The notes beneath the pieces were generated by a model. It was given only the letters and a program-made list of their open reading frames with translations, had not been told where the DNA came from and ran no database searches. The translations under genes were made by a program, and so were the position numbers. This document shows, in pieces, positions 25,591 through 33,299 of a DNA stretch of 43,979 nucleotides. Position 1 is the stretch's first letter. Every line of letters starts with the position of its first letter. The stretch spans positions 1 through 43,979 of the forward strand of contig JAADFL010000057.1 of the NCBI GenBank assembly GCA_013152945.1. The letters run 5' to 3'. The DNA comes from Deltaproteobacteria bacterium. Lineage in GTDB: Bacteria > Myxococcota_A > JAADFL01.

Positions 25591-26726
25591 GCGCCTTTGA
25601 CGAAGTCAGCAGGAGGAGAGTCAGAAAAACAGGCCGTCAGGGGCTCGGTTTCCATAAATTCACCTTGTTCAACTGCATTATATTCATGATGGCAGGCCCT
25701 GCCCTGCCCTGGGCGTTCACCATGTGGACGAACCTCGACATCCGTACCGCCGCACTCATGTCGATTGGTATCATGTTCCTCATAGGCCTGCTCTTGTACC
25801 TGGCTATCAGCAAGGGTCTTTTCCAACCGATCTCAAGAATTTTGGAAGCATCAAACCGCCTGCTGGAAGGAGACATCTCAGCCAAGTCCGAACTCGATGA
25901 CAAATTCGGTCCGCTGGAGAAGGTTGCAGGACTCCTATTGGAACTTGTTGAAAAGCTGGAATCCGTATCAGGCGCCGAACTTGAACTGGAGACGGTTCGC
26001 AAGGAAATCGAGTCAATGACATCGGTGATAAGAACAGCCGCCTCTGGCGATCTCTCGGTAAACGCCTCGATCCAGGGAGATATGGCAAACCTGGGAGACA
26101 GGTTGTCGGAGTTGATAAGGAAGAACCGCTTGCTGGCTGAAAAGGCACAGACCCTGGTATCGGCTGTTGAGCAGGGAGCGGGCGCCATTTCGAACTTCGA
26201 TGACCAAAATGGTTCGGGCATGTCAATGGTTGAAGATGCTTCGGCTCTCGCCCTGGAGCTTGTTTCACTGAAATCACAGGCAGAGCATGTCTTGGACGGT
26301 GCTGAAGATCCCCTTGCAGAGTCAGTCCAAAGACTCGGCATAATCTCCCTCAACCTGGCAAAGTCTGCTTCAAGACTGGAGTCAAAGCAGGGAATCGAAA
26401 TTCAGGCACTGACCGGCCGGCTGGCCGCTGAATGCGCCAAATTAAGAGAGTCATTGAATGAAAGCACGCCTGACAATGGAATTTCCAGGTCCGTGTCCGG
26501 TAAAATCGCATCGCTTGCGTCCAAGGCGGGCACGCTGGCAAAAACACTGGAAAAAGAGTTCTCAAAGCTGGACGGCCTCTCGGCGTCTGTTGCAAAATTG
26601 CTTACTGCCGCTTCGGAACTCAAGGCCGAACTCGAACTAATGAGGCTGGATGGTCAGCCTGAATATGGAGAGAACATTTCAAATGAACCAGGCCGCAATT
26701 CTGGAAATTCTGCTCCGGTCGATTGA
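25587..26726 (+). CDS. HAMP-domain membrane protein with coiled-coil signaling region
   Basis: The 379 residues begin with two transmembrane helices (about 25-47 and 55-74) separated by a short periplasmic loop of about 7 residues, then a HAMP domain ('LFQPISRILEASNRLLEGDIS', about 78-128). The rest is a long Ala/Leu/Ser-rich helical coil (130-355) like a methyl-accepting chemotaxis protein, but I do not see the conserved receptor tip (EVRxLAxRS). It therefore looks receptor-like but cannot couple to CheA in the standard way. It lies between two CheW-like genes and overlaps both. Inference: a scaffold or sensor without a classic sensory domain. Confidence 0.75.
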   Translation: MSAFDEVSRRRVRKTGRQGLGFHKFTLFNCIIFMMAGPALPWAFTMWTNLDIRTAALMSIGIMFLIGLLLYLAISKGLFQPISRILEASNRLLEGDISAKSELDDKFGPLEKVAGLLLELVEKLESVSGAELELETVRKEIESMTSVIRTAASGDLSVNASIQGDMANLGDRLSELIRKNRLLAEKAQTLVSAVEQGAGAISNFDDQNGSGMSMVEDASALALELVSLKSQAEHVLDGAEDPLAESVQRLGIISLNLAKSASRLESKQGIEIQALTGRLAAECAKLRESLNESTPDNGISRSVSGKIASLASKAGTLAKTLEKEFSKLDGLSASVAKLLTAASELKAELELMRLDGQPEYGENISNEPGRNSGNSAPVD

Positions 26727-27249
26727 ACTAAAGGACCTCGCAAAGAGGCTCTGGAGTATCGGGGCTAAAGAGACCGGCGGCGAATTGCAGGCGATCGCCT
26801 CTGTAACCGATTCGATTGCCTCCGGCCTGGACAAGCGAGTTATTTCGGAACTTACGAAAGATTCTTATACTCCTGCAATCGCAATAAAGGCGGCAGGTAG
26901 AGAGGTTGCTGTTTTCTCATCGAACACGGAGATAATGCCTCCGAGGAACGATATAATCGAACTCGCAAAACTGAAATCAAGGGGAAGGAATCTGAGACAT
27001 CTCTTCTTGCACCAAGTATTCAGGACCGAACCCGGCAAGGGACCGTTCGCAGCCCTGCTTGTACAAAGGCCCACGTGCGACATTCTGCTGCCGGTGGACG
27101 ATCTGCCCAGACAAACGGTGGTGATTCCTGCAAGGTTCGGAGAGTTGATGAATTCCCATCCAATCTATGGACTCATGGCAATAGAACCTGGACGACGGGT
27201 ATTGCCTGTATTGAATATGGAAAGAATCGAGACCCTTGCAAGCGATTGA
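26683..27249 (+). CDS. CheW-like protein 2
   Basis: About 188 residues. The central part ('DSYTPAIAIKAAGREVAVFSSNTEIMPP') and the C-terminal 'ALLVQRPTCDILLPVDDLPRQTVVIPARFGELMNSHPIYGLMAIEPGRRVLPVLNMERI' match the CheW pattern, where a loop, 'I.G......g.v.pvldl..l', closes the fold. The gene starts within the HAMP gene; ATG 26683 has GGAGAG at a suitable distance, while ATG 26665 is an alternative. The overlap of 44 bp in another frame indicates translational coupling. Fold assignment is by pattern only. Confidence 0.65.
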   Translation: MNQAAILEILLRSIELKDLAKRLWSIGAKETGGELQAIASVTDSIASGLDKRVISELTKDSYTPAIAIKAAGREVAVFSSNTEIMPPRNDIIELAKLKSRGRNLRHLFLHQVFRTEPGKGPFAALLVQRPTCDILLPVDDLPRQTVVIPARFGELMNSHPIYGLMAIEPGRRVLPVLNMERIETLASD

Positions 27250-27293
27250 ATCAAATTCCTCGGCCCGAGTGCTTTTTCACGTGGTACATACAG

Positions 27294-28298
27294 ATGAATA
27301 GGCCGGTCGGGTTCGGGGAAATCGAGCATGCGACAAAGGGAGGAAAGGCGATCCTTCCAAGGTACCGGGCACTCTCCGCGTACATGAAGGCCAGGCACGG
27401 AAAAAGGGTGCAACGCCTGCTGGTCAGGGGAGGTTTTTCATGTCCGAACAGAAACGGTACCATAGGAACGGGTGGTTGCGCATTTTGTGATTATTCAAGC
27501 ACTTTCACGGATTACACAATGGGCCTTTCCGCTGTTACGGCCCAGCTCGAGGCATCGGCCGAGGTGGCTGCCAGACGGTTCAAATCTGCAAGTTACATGG
27601 CGTATTTTCACGACGGCACAGCGACTTATGCACCGATCGAAAGATTGGAATCCTTGTACAACGAAGCCTTGGCTTTTCCAGGCATAGTAGCACTTGCAAT
27701 CGGAACAAGGCCCGATTGCCTGGGTAAAGATGTACTGGACCTTCTCGAAGACGTATCCAGACGAACAGACCTTTGGCTGGAACTCGGGCTGCAGACAGCT
27801 TCGGACCGGACTCTCCACGACTTGGGCCGTGGACACGACGTGGCATGTTTCAGTAGGGCCGTTGCAAATGCACATGAACGGAAGATCAAGATTTGCGCCC
27901 ATGTAATTCTCGGCCTTCCCGGCGAGGGGACAGTCGAGGCGCGGGCAACAGCGAAACTGCTGAACCAAGTGCAAGCCGATGGTGTCAAGATTCACAACTT
28001 TCATGTGCTCAAGGGCGCACGATGGGCCGAAGATTACATGCGAAACAAGATCATCCCGCCCACCCTGGAAGAATATACCCGCCTGGCAGTGGGATTTCTC
28101 GAAGTCCTGAATTCGGGAACAGTGGTGCACAGGCTGTCGGGGTATGCAAACCAGGAGCACCTGCTGGCGCCCTCGTGGACATCAAACCGGTGGCTGGGGC
28201 CGCAATCAATCAGGAAAGCCTTGACTAAAAAAGACACATGGCAGGGAAAAGCCCTTGGAAGCAGCAGGGCATCCCTTGTTTACACCGCTGCAACCTGA
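27294..28298 (+). CDS. TIGR01212-family radical SAM protein (YhcC-like)
   Basis: Radical SAM enzyme of about 334 residues. The Fe-S motif is a long-spaced CPNRNGTIGTGGCAFC, typical of the YhcC/TIGR01212 family, preceded by 'KRVQRLLVRGGFSC'. Other family phrases are 'LWLELGLQTASDRTLHDLGRGHD', 'CAHVILGLPGE' and 'GVKIHNFHVLKGA'. The reaction is unknown for the family. The upstream open frame shadows the CheW-like gene; the ATG at 27294 is the first good start, with a weak ribosome-binding site. A terminator hairpin covers its stop codon. Confidence 0.88.
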   Translation: MNRPVGFGEIEHATKGGKAILPRYRALSAYMKARHGKRVQRLLVRGGFSCPNRNGTIGTGGCAFCDYSSTFTDYTMGLSAVTAQLEASAEVAARRFKSASYMAYFHDGTATYAPIERLESLYNEALAFPGIVALAIGTRPDCLGKDVLDLLEDVSRRTDLWLELGLQTASDRTLHDLGRGHDVACFSRAVANAHERKIKICAHVILGLPGEGTVEARATAKLLNQVQADGVKIHNFHVLKGARWAEDYMRNKIIPPTLEEYTRLAVGFLEVLNSGTVVHRLSGYANQEHLLAPSWTSNRWLGPQSIRKALTKKDTWQGKALGSSRASLVYTAAT

Positions 28299-28326
28299 AT
28301 TTGGAGCGGTTGCCGATTGTTTTTTT
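28285..28326 (+). terminator. Rho-independent terminator after the radical SAM gene
   Basis: CCGCT...AGCGG (28285-28289, 28305-28309) with inner CAA/TTG, or alternatively GCAACC/GGTTGC (28290-28295, 28308-28313), is followed by CGATTG and seven T (28320-28326). The loop contains the stop codon of the radical SAM gene. Confidence 0.5.
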
Positions 28327-28351
28327 CCCGGTATCCGGAATATATAGGCGA

Positions 28352-28450
28352 GCAACCCGAGAGACTGCCAATCCGTGATGGCGAAGTAATACCTACAGGT
28401 GTCTCGGGTAGAAACAAGACATCAAGGTGCTCCAAGAGCCGGCGGGTTGC
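28352..28450 (+). ncRNA. Structured intergenic element with alternative pairings
   Basis: ACCCGAGA (28355-28362) pairs perfectly with TCTCGGGT (28402-28409), enclosing a small hairpin GCCA/TGGC (28367-28370, 28379-28382). The overlapping GCAACCCG (28352-28359) instead pairs perfectly with CGGGTTGC (28443-28450). The two stems exclude each other. It lies between convergent genes, downstream of a terminator, and matches no RNA family I recognise. It may be only a chance fold. Confidence 0.3.
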
Positions 28451-28484
28451 GGAGAATATTATTGGCGACGGCTATTTACGGTCT

Positions 28485-29012
28485 TTATCCGGCATTGTCC
28501 GGCGGCTCTTTCGGCATGTCACATTCTTTGTAAACATCTTCTGTGCACCCGATTTTCTCGATGCATCCTGTGGCCTGCAGCACGTCGGCGGAGTCCTGCT
28601 CTTCGTAATCCTTGCAATATGTCTTCTTCAAAGATGAAGGATCCTCGCACCCCTTTGCCAGGCCTTTGAATAAATCTTCGCAGATTTTCACCCCATTACA
28701 GTTGCCGATGATGTTCGGCCAACATCGATCCAGGTAATCACACCATGCGCGCACCAGGTGATCACACGGATCTTCAGAAGATTGTCCCGGGCCGTTTGCA
28801 TTGCCCTGTCCCAGAAGACCGTCTTGATCGATATTCGAAACAAGGCCTGTATTCGAATTGATATCCTGGCCCATGCTGGTATGGGGATAGCCGTCTCCAC
28901 CATTGCATCCGGTCATTACGGCCGGGGGCCATACAAGAGAACAGAGTGTTGAAACCAGAAATACCAACGGCAAGACCAGGCTGACCGGTTGACCTGAATT
29001 CTTTTTTCCCAT
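28485..29012 (-). CDS. Cys-rich lipoprotein with helical Cys module
   Basis: The 175-residue product has a signal peptide ending in PAVMTGC|NGG (lipobox). After a flexible Asn/Gly/Gln-rich stretch (about 40-75), a Cys-rich region has CDHLVRAWCDYLDRC, i.e. C-x7-C-x5-C, the same spacing as in the lipoprotein at 21614-22702. No Dickkopf-like repeats follow, so this is the module alone. ATG 29012 is used with GGAG upstream; TTG 29027 is an alternative. Function unknown. Confidence 0.75.
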   Translation of the reverse strand: MGKKNSGQPVSLVLPLVFLVSTLCSLVWPPAVMTGCNGGDGYPHTSMGQDINSNTGLVSNIDQDGLLGQGNANGPGQSSEDPCDHLVRAWCDYLDRCWPNIIGNCNGVKICEDLFKGLAKGCEDPSSLKKTYCKDYEEQDSADVLQATGCIEKIGCTEDVYKECDMPKEPPDNAG

Positions 29013-29562
29013 ATTCCCCGGCTCCAAGTAACGATCTCTTACTCTTTTACAAGAACACTACAAGACAATGCCCGTGTCAATAGGAACAACGTGTAATCAA
29101 GGATGTCAAATCGTGCTTTCATCCCTTCCGTGGTTGATTTTTCTGGGGCCGAATATGGCCGTGATATCAAGAGGATATAAGGAGTGAAAGAACCGGGGAT
29201 ACCCACAATATGATTGTCGGGCCTGTCAGGCGGGGTTTTTGATGCCTTGAAAATCAACCTGGAAGGGGAGGCTCGGGCCAGGGAGGCTCGAACTCATTTT
29301 TAAAATTTTCATCCAGCGCTGTTTGGTGTAAAAAAGCGTCGAAACCAAGCGTCGAAACCAACGATGATCACTGTTATAAGTGGAAAAACCCTGATAGGTA
29401 TGGAGTAATGAACATTCCAGCCCTACAGATAACCCTGTCTCCAAGCAAGGTTACCAATAAAATGAACGGCTCAATGCCATGCTTTGAGCCTTGCCTTGAA
29501 AAACGGTTTTCTGGTAGCGTCCGGCAAAGATTACCTGGAGGGGAAGAGCAGGGTATGGTCTG
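29013..29562. other. Long intergenic region with short repeats
   Basis: About 550 bp between divergent genes. It contains a tandem 13-bp repeat AAGCGTCGAAACC (29334-29346, 29347-29359), GGGAGGCTCG twice (29266-29275, 29281-29290), and a perfect hairpin GGCTCAA/TTGAGCC (29468-29474, 29484-29490) in the leader of the DsbD-like gene. No gene is recognised. Promoter elements for either neighbour are not convincing. Confidence 0.5.
29334..29359 (+). repeat. Two tandem 13-bp repeats
   Basis: AAGCGTCGAAACC is repeated directly twice at 29334-29346 and 29347-29359. Only two copies and no spacers are present, so this is not a CRISPR array; it could be a binding site for an activator of the downstream reductase gene. 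Confidence 0.85.
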
Positions 29563-31827
29563 ATGCGTTTGAAAATGGTCATTGTCGTTGTTGAAATCCT
29601 GGCATGCTTCTTTTCCACTGGAATAAGGGCAAACGTTGAAGCAGCCAAAAAATCCTCCAGTCCTGTAAAGGTGGAACTTGTAACCTCGGTGGAAAAGGCT
29701 CAAGTCGGATCACAGTTCAGGCTCGGCGTACTACTGAAAATGGACCGGGGTTGGCATATATATTGGACATTTCCGGGCAACACCGGCAAGCCCACCAGGG
29801 TTTCATTCGAAGCGGACCGGTCATGCTCCGCAGTCGAGGAACCCAGCTATCCTGCGCCGGAAGTTTACAAGGGAAAGAGTAACGACGAACTTAGTTTCGT
29901 GTACAACAGGCAGGTTCTCATTTGGTCGGATGCTGTTGTATTCGATAAGCCGGAGTCAGGCAAGGCCGAGTTCAGGGCCAAGGTCGAATGGCTGGCCTGC
30001 CGGAATTCATGTGTCCCGGGATCCGCGGACCTTGCCTTGAGCCTGGCGCTCGGTAAGCACCCTGCAGCATCCAAATACAAAGATCTTTTCGAAAAAGCCG
30101 TTGAGAAGACGCCAAGGCCACTGCCTTTGAACACATCCTTACTCGAAAACCTGGAGTTCAAAAACGGAACCCTGAGCATGCGGGTTAAGGTACACGGACT
30201 TTCGGAGGTAACGAGGTTCGTGCCTACATGGCTGCAAAGCACGGCGTGCATGATATCCGGCTATTCGATCAATGAGTCAGGGCCGAACACGTACATGCTC
30301 AATGTTTCTCTCAAGGGCCCGGATTGCCTGCCTTGGGCCGGAGGCGTGATAGAGACAAAGAGGAAAGCGGGAAAAGGAGGAAAAGAGCCGGTCACTGCAT
30401 ACTACCGGGCAATCGCCCACACAGGAGGTGCCGGGACCGAAACAACAGGTGCCGAAACACCCCTATCCAAAGAAGAAAGACATGTTTCATCCCGGGCCGG
30501 CACAAAAAAGCAGGGGGAAAGCCCCAATTCTACAAAGTACGGTTTCTGGCTGTTTCTGCTCCTGGCCTTTTTGGGCGGCATGATACTGAACATAATGCCC
30601 TGCGTAATTCCCGTAGTCGTTCCAAAACTCATGCACCTCGTGAGGACGGCAAACCGGATCCAGGATCCCATCGACAGAAAGAGGCATCTCTTCAAGAATG
30701 CTCTCGCCTATACCGCTGGTGTAATGCTTACTATGCTGGCGATCGGCGGAATAGTCGTCATATTGCGTTCGATCGGCGTTGAAGTTGGATGGGGATTCCA
30801 GTTTCAGAATCCATACTTCCTGGTTTTCATGATCGCCCTGCTCCTGGTCCTGGGCCTTGGTATGCTCGAGGTGTTTCCGTTAAGGGCCGGAAAGCATGCG
30901 GAAGGCCTGCGTAAGCTCAAGAGTTACAGGGGTAAAAGTCCCCTCCTCGAATCATTGATGACAGGCCTTCTCGTGACATTTCTGGGAACTCCATGTACTG
31001 CCCCCATGCTGGGACCCGCCCTGGGCTATGCCTTTACAAGGGGAACCTTTGAAATATTATTGCTCCTCGCCGTGGTCGGCTTCGGCTTGAGTTTTCCCTT
31101 CCTTGTTCTCGGAGTATGGACAGGATGGACCGGTATTCTGCCGAAAAGAGTCAGTAAACGTTATGACCGAATCATGAGAGGATTGAGCTTTCTGTTATTC
31201 GCCACCGGTGTATGGCTCGTAGGAGTCCTTGCTGACGGCTTCGGCATTCCTGCGGCAACGAGAGTGCTGTGGTTACTGCTCGGCCTTGCTTTCGCAGCCT
31301 GGATTTTCGGTATCTGGGCCAGAGAGGAGGAAGGTTGGGGCAAGAGACTTACCAAGCTCTTGCCGTTGTTGGTCCTTGTTTTCCTGCTCGGATGGTACAT
31401 CCTCGACTTCTCAAAGCAGAATGATGCAAGCAGGTCTTTCCTCTCATCTAGCGCCGGCATCGAGTGGACCGAGTTTTCCGAAGAAAGGCTGAATGCCTTG
31501 AAAGGCAGAAATAAGCCGTTATTTTTAGACTTTACCGCAGAGTGGTGCATGAACTGTAAATTCAATGAAAAAACAGTAATCGAAACCGAACACACAAGGG
31601 ATATGCTGAAAAAGTTGGGCTTCCTGGCAATCAAGGCTGACAATACCAGGCGGAGCCCTGTTATCAACAAGTGGCTCAAGAGATTCGGAAGGGCCGGAGT
31701 CCCCATGTACCTGGTGTATCCGCCTTGTGCATCAGATGGTCAGGCCGCGGTACTTCCGGAAATACTGACCAGGGGCATATTGGACAATGCATTGAAAGAA
31801 GCCGCGGCAAAGACCTATTGCAAGTGA
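29563..31827 (+). CDS. ScsB/DsbD-like protein-disulfide reductase
   Basis: Envelope enzyme that passes electrons from cytoplasmic thioredoxin to periplasmic partners. The 754 residues comprise a signal peptide (about 1-23), an N-terminal periplasmic DsbD-alpha-like domain with a WLACRNSC pair (C146, C151), a charged linker (about 290-325), eight-helix CcdA-like membrane core with NIMPCVIP (C347) and GTPCTAP (C478), and a C-terminal thioredoxin domain with WCMNC (C662, C665). The N-terminal domain resembles the ScsB subgroup more than classic DsbD. Two thioredoxin-like lipoproteins follow, the likely periplasmic substrates. Start ATG 29563 is followed by another ATG at 29575. Confidence 0.9.
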   Translation: MRLKMVIVVVEILACFFSTGIRANVEAAKKSSSPVKVELVTSVEKAQVGSQFRLGVLLKMDRGWHIYWTFPGNTGKPTRVSFEADRSCSAVEEPSYPAPEVYKGKSNDELSFVYNRQVLIWSDAVVFDKPESGKAEFRAKVEWLACRNSCVPGSADLALSLALGKHPAASKYKDLFEKAVEKTPRPLPLNTSLLENLEFKNGTLSMRVKVHGLSEVTRFVPTWLQSTACMISGYSINESGPNTYMLNVSLKGPDCLPWAGGVIETKRKAGKGGKEPVTAYYRAIAHTGGAGTETTGAETPLSKEERHVSSRAGTKKQGESPNSTKYGFWLFLLLAFLGGMILNIMPCVIPVVVPKLMHLVRTANRIQDPIDRKRHLFKNALAYTAGVMLTMLAIGGIVVILRSIGVEVGWGFQFQNPYFLVFMIALLLVLGLGMLEVFPLRAGKHAEGLRKLKSYRGKSPLLESLMTGLLVTFLGTPCTAPMLGPALGYAFTRGTFEILLLLAVVGFGLSFPFLVLGVWTGWTGILPKRVSKRYDRIMRGLSFLLFATGVWLVGVLADGFGIPAATRVLWLLLGLAFAAWIFGIWAREEEGWGKRLTKLLPLLVLVFLLGWYILDFSKQNDASRSFLSSSAGIEWTEFSEERLNALKGRNKPLFLDFTAEWCMNCKFNEKTVIETEHTRDMLKKLGFLAIKADNTRRSPVINKWLKRFGRAGVPMYLVYPPCASDGQAAVLPEILTRGILDNALKEAAAKTYCK

Positions 31828-31957
31828 AATCATCTTTGTGGCGCTGGTAAATTAAGGCACGAAGGAGTCAAGTCAGGCAACCATTGACTACAAAGTTCAG
31901 ACCATGCTACTAGCTATTCTCCAGGCAATATATACGGCTTGGGACCGGAGGAATTAC

Positions 31958-32650
31958 ATGCAACAAAACTTGAAAATTCTTTTTATTGGTTTTTCTTTGG
32001 CAATTTTCGCAGTCACAACAGGCTGCGGAACATCCGGGGGGTATTCAGATCCCAACAATCACAACGGCAAGGATCCGTGCAAGGGAGTGGTCGAAGGTTA
32101 CCCCTGCAGCCCATATGGCCATGATCTCAACGATACTGTGTTGAACATGACTTTCTACAAGCCTCCGTATGGCGACGAGGACAAGGTTACATTATCAGAC
32201 TACGTAAAAGACAAGGAGAAGAAGAACGCGGACAAAATATTCCTTGTAAGTTCCTTTGCCAGGTGGTGCAGTGCTTGCATGCAGGAATCTCCGCAATTAT
32301 ACGACCTGTTCAAACAATTCAAGGATCGAGGTGTTGTCCTGCTCATGACCATGAACGACGGAGGTGAGACCCCGGGAACAGGATATGCACAGAAAGACAT
32401 TATAACCGGTGCCAAGTGGTGGCTTGAAAACATCCTGCCCGAGGAAGCAAAGAGCGATCCCGACTTCCTGGGAGTCCTGGGAGATTTCGATCACTACATG
32501 GACTCCTTCTATGATGTCAGCGCCACACCGCTCAATATGATCTTGAGTCCCAGGTTTACAATTCTCTACAAGCGTACAGGGTGGGACGGCGAGGAAAAAA
32601 TTGCCAACCTGCTGGATACCATAATTAAAGTTGAACTCGAGAATCAATGA
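31958..32650 (+). CDS. Thioredoxin-fold lipoprotein, WCSAC
   Basis: The 230-residue product has a lipobox (AVTTGC|GT) and a thioredoxin-like domain with WCSAC (C104, C107). The mature N-terminus has 'DPCKGVVEGYPCSPYGHDLNDTVLNMTF', a segment rich in Cys before the Trx domain. It probably acts in the periplasm as a thiol oxidoreductase reduced by the DsbD-like protein. I start at ATG 31958 because GGAGGAATTAC gives a well-spaced ribosome-binding site; extending upstream adds 18 residues without reason. Confidence 0.85.
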   Translation: MQQNLKILFIGFSLAIFAVTTGCGTSGGYSDPNNHNGKDPCKGVVEGYPCSPYGHDLNDTVLNMTFYKPPYGDEDKVTLSDYVKDKEKKNADKIFLVSSFARWCSACMQESPQLYDLFKQFKDRGVVLLMTMNDGGETPGTGYAQKDIITGAKWWLENILPEEAKSDPDFLGVLGDFDHYMDSFYDVSATPLNMILSPRFTILYKRTGWDGEEKIANLLDTIIKVELENQ

Positions 32651-32661
32651 GGCCATGCCGG

Positions 32662-33246
32662 ATGAAAACAAGAGGTATCTTACTTGTCTCAATCTCCATA
32701 TTGCTGTTTCATGCGTGTGCGGCAGGCAACAGCAGCAATATTGATGAAAGCAAAGCAGGTCAAGGAGGAGTGTGGGAGGAAAGGGATTTCACTCTTTCCG
32801 ACCTGAAAGGGAAAAGGGTCTCCTTGTCCGACTTTTCCAATAGCAAGGCCGTGCTTATCGACTTCTGGGCTCTTTGGTGTGATTCGTGCAAGTCAGAGCT
32901 GCCCAGGCTTGAGGACATGGTAAAAAGCCTCGATGGCAAGGGATTTTCCCTTGTGACCGTTAATACGGACGAGGCATCAAGGAGCGCCGAGGTGAGGGCA
33001 TATGTCAAGCAAAGAGGTTATACCTTCCCGGTTCTCCTGGATCCCCAGACAAGGGTAATAAGAAGGTTCAATCCCAGCATGAGCCTTCCTTTTACCGTCC
33101 TTCTCGATCACAACGGCCGGATAGTAAAAACATTCGAAGGATATGAGCCCGGGTCGGAGAAGACCATCTTGGACGAGATAGGAAAGCTCATAGGCACTAC
33201 ATCCGGGCCGGATGACAGCCGAAAGGCACCGGAGAGTAACCCCTGA
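32662..33246 (+). CDS. TlpA-like thioredoxin-fold lipoprotein
   Basis: About 194 residues with a probable lipoprotein signal ending in LFHAC|AAG and a TlpA/ResA-type redoxin domain: 'FTLSDLKGKRVSLSDFSNSKAVLIDFWALWC', active site WCDSC (C73, C76), 'LLDPQTRVIRRFNPSMSLPFTVLLDHNGRIV' with the cis-Pro (SLPFTV). It should be a membrane-bound thiol reductase for cytochrome or envelope proteins. ATG 32662 follows TGAGG; ATG 32647 overlaps the previous stop and is the alternative. It is part of the same transcription unit as its neighbours. Confidence 0.87.
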   Translation: MKTRGILLVSISILLFHACAAGNSSNIDESKAGQGGVWEERDFTLSDLKGKRVSLSDFSNSKAVLIDFWALWCDSCKSELPRLEDMVKSLDGKGFSLVTVNTDEASRSAEVRAYVKQRGYTFPVLLDPQTRVIRRFNPSMSLPFTVLLDHNGRIVKTFEGYEPGSEKTILDEIGKLIGTTSGPDDSRKAPESNP

Positions 33247-33299
33247 TGATCTCCGGGCCAAAGACCCGACCGCTCGGTTCGTAACAGGCAGGCGGATCA

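Noticed and set aside
29218-29240. Terminator GCCTGTCAGGC followed by T-tract
   Set aside because: The stem is only 4 bp and no plus-strand gene lies upstream.
29334-29359. CRISPR repeats
   Set aside because: Only two adjacent 13-bp copies without spacers and no cas genes.
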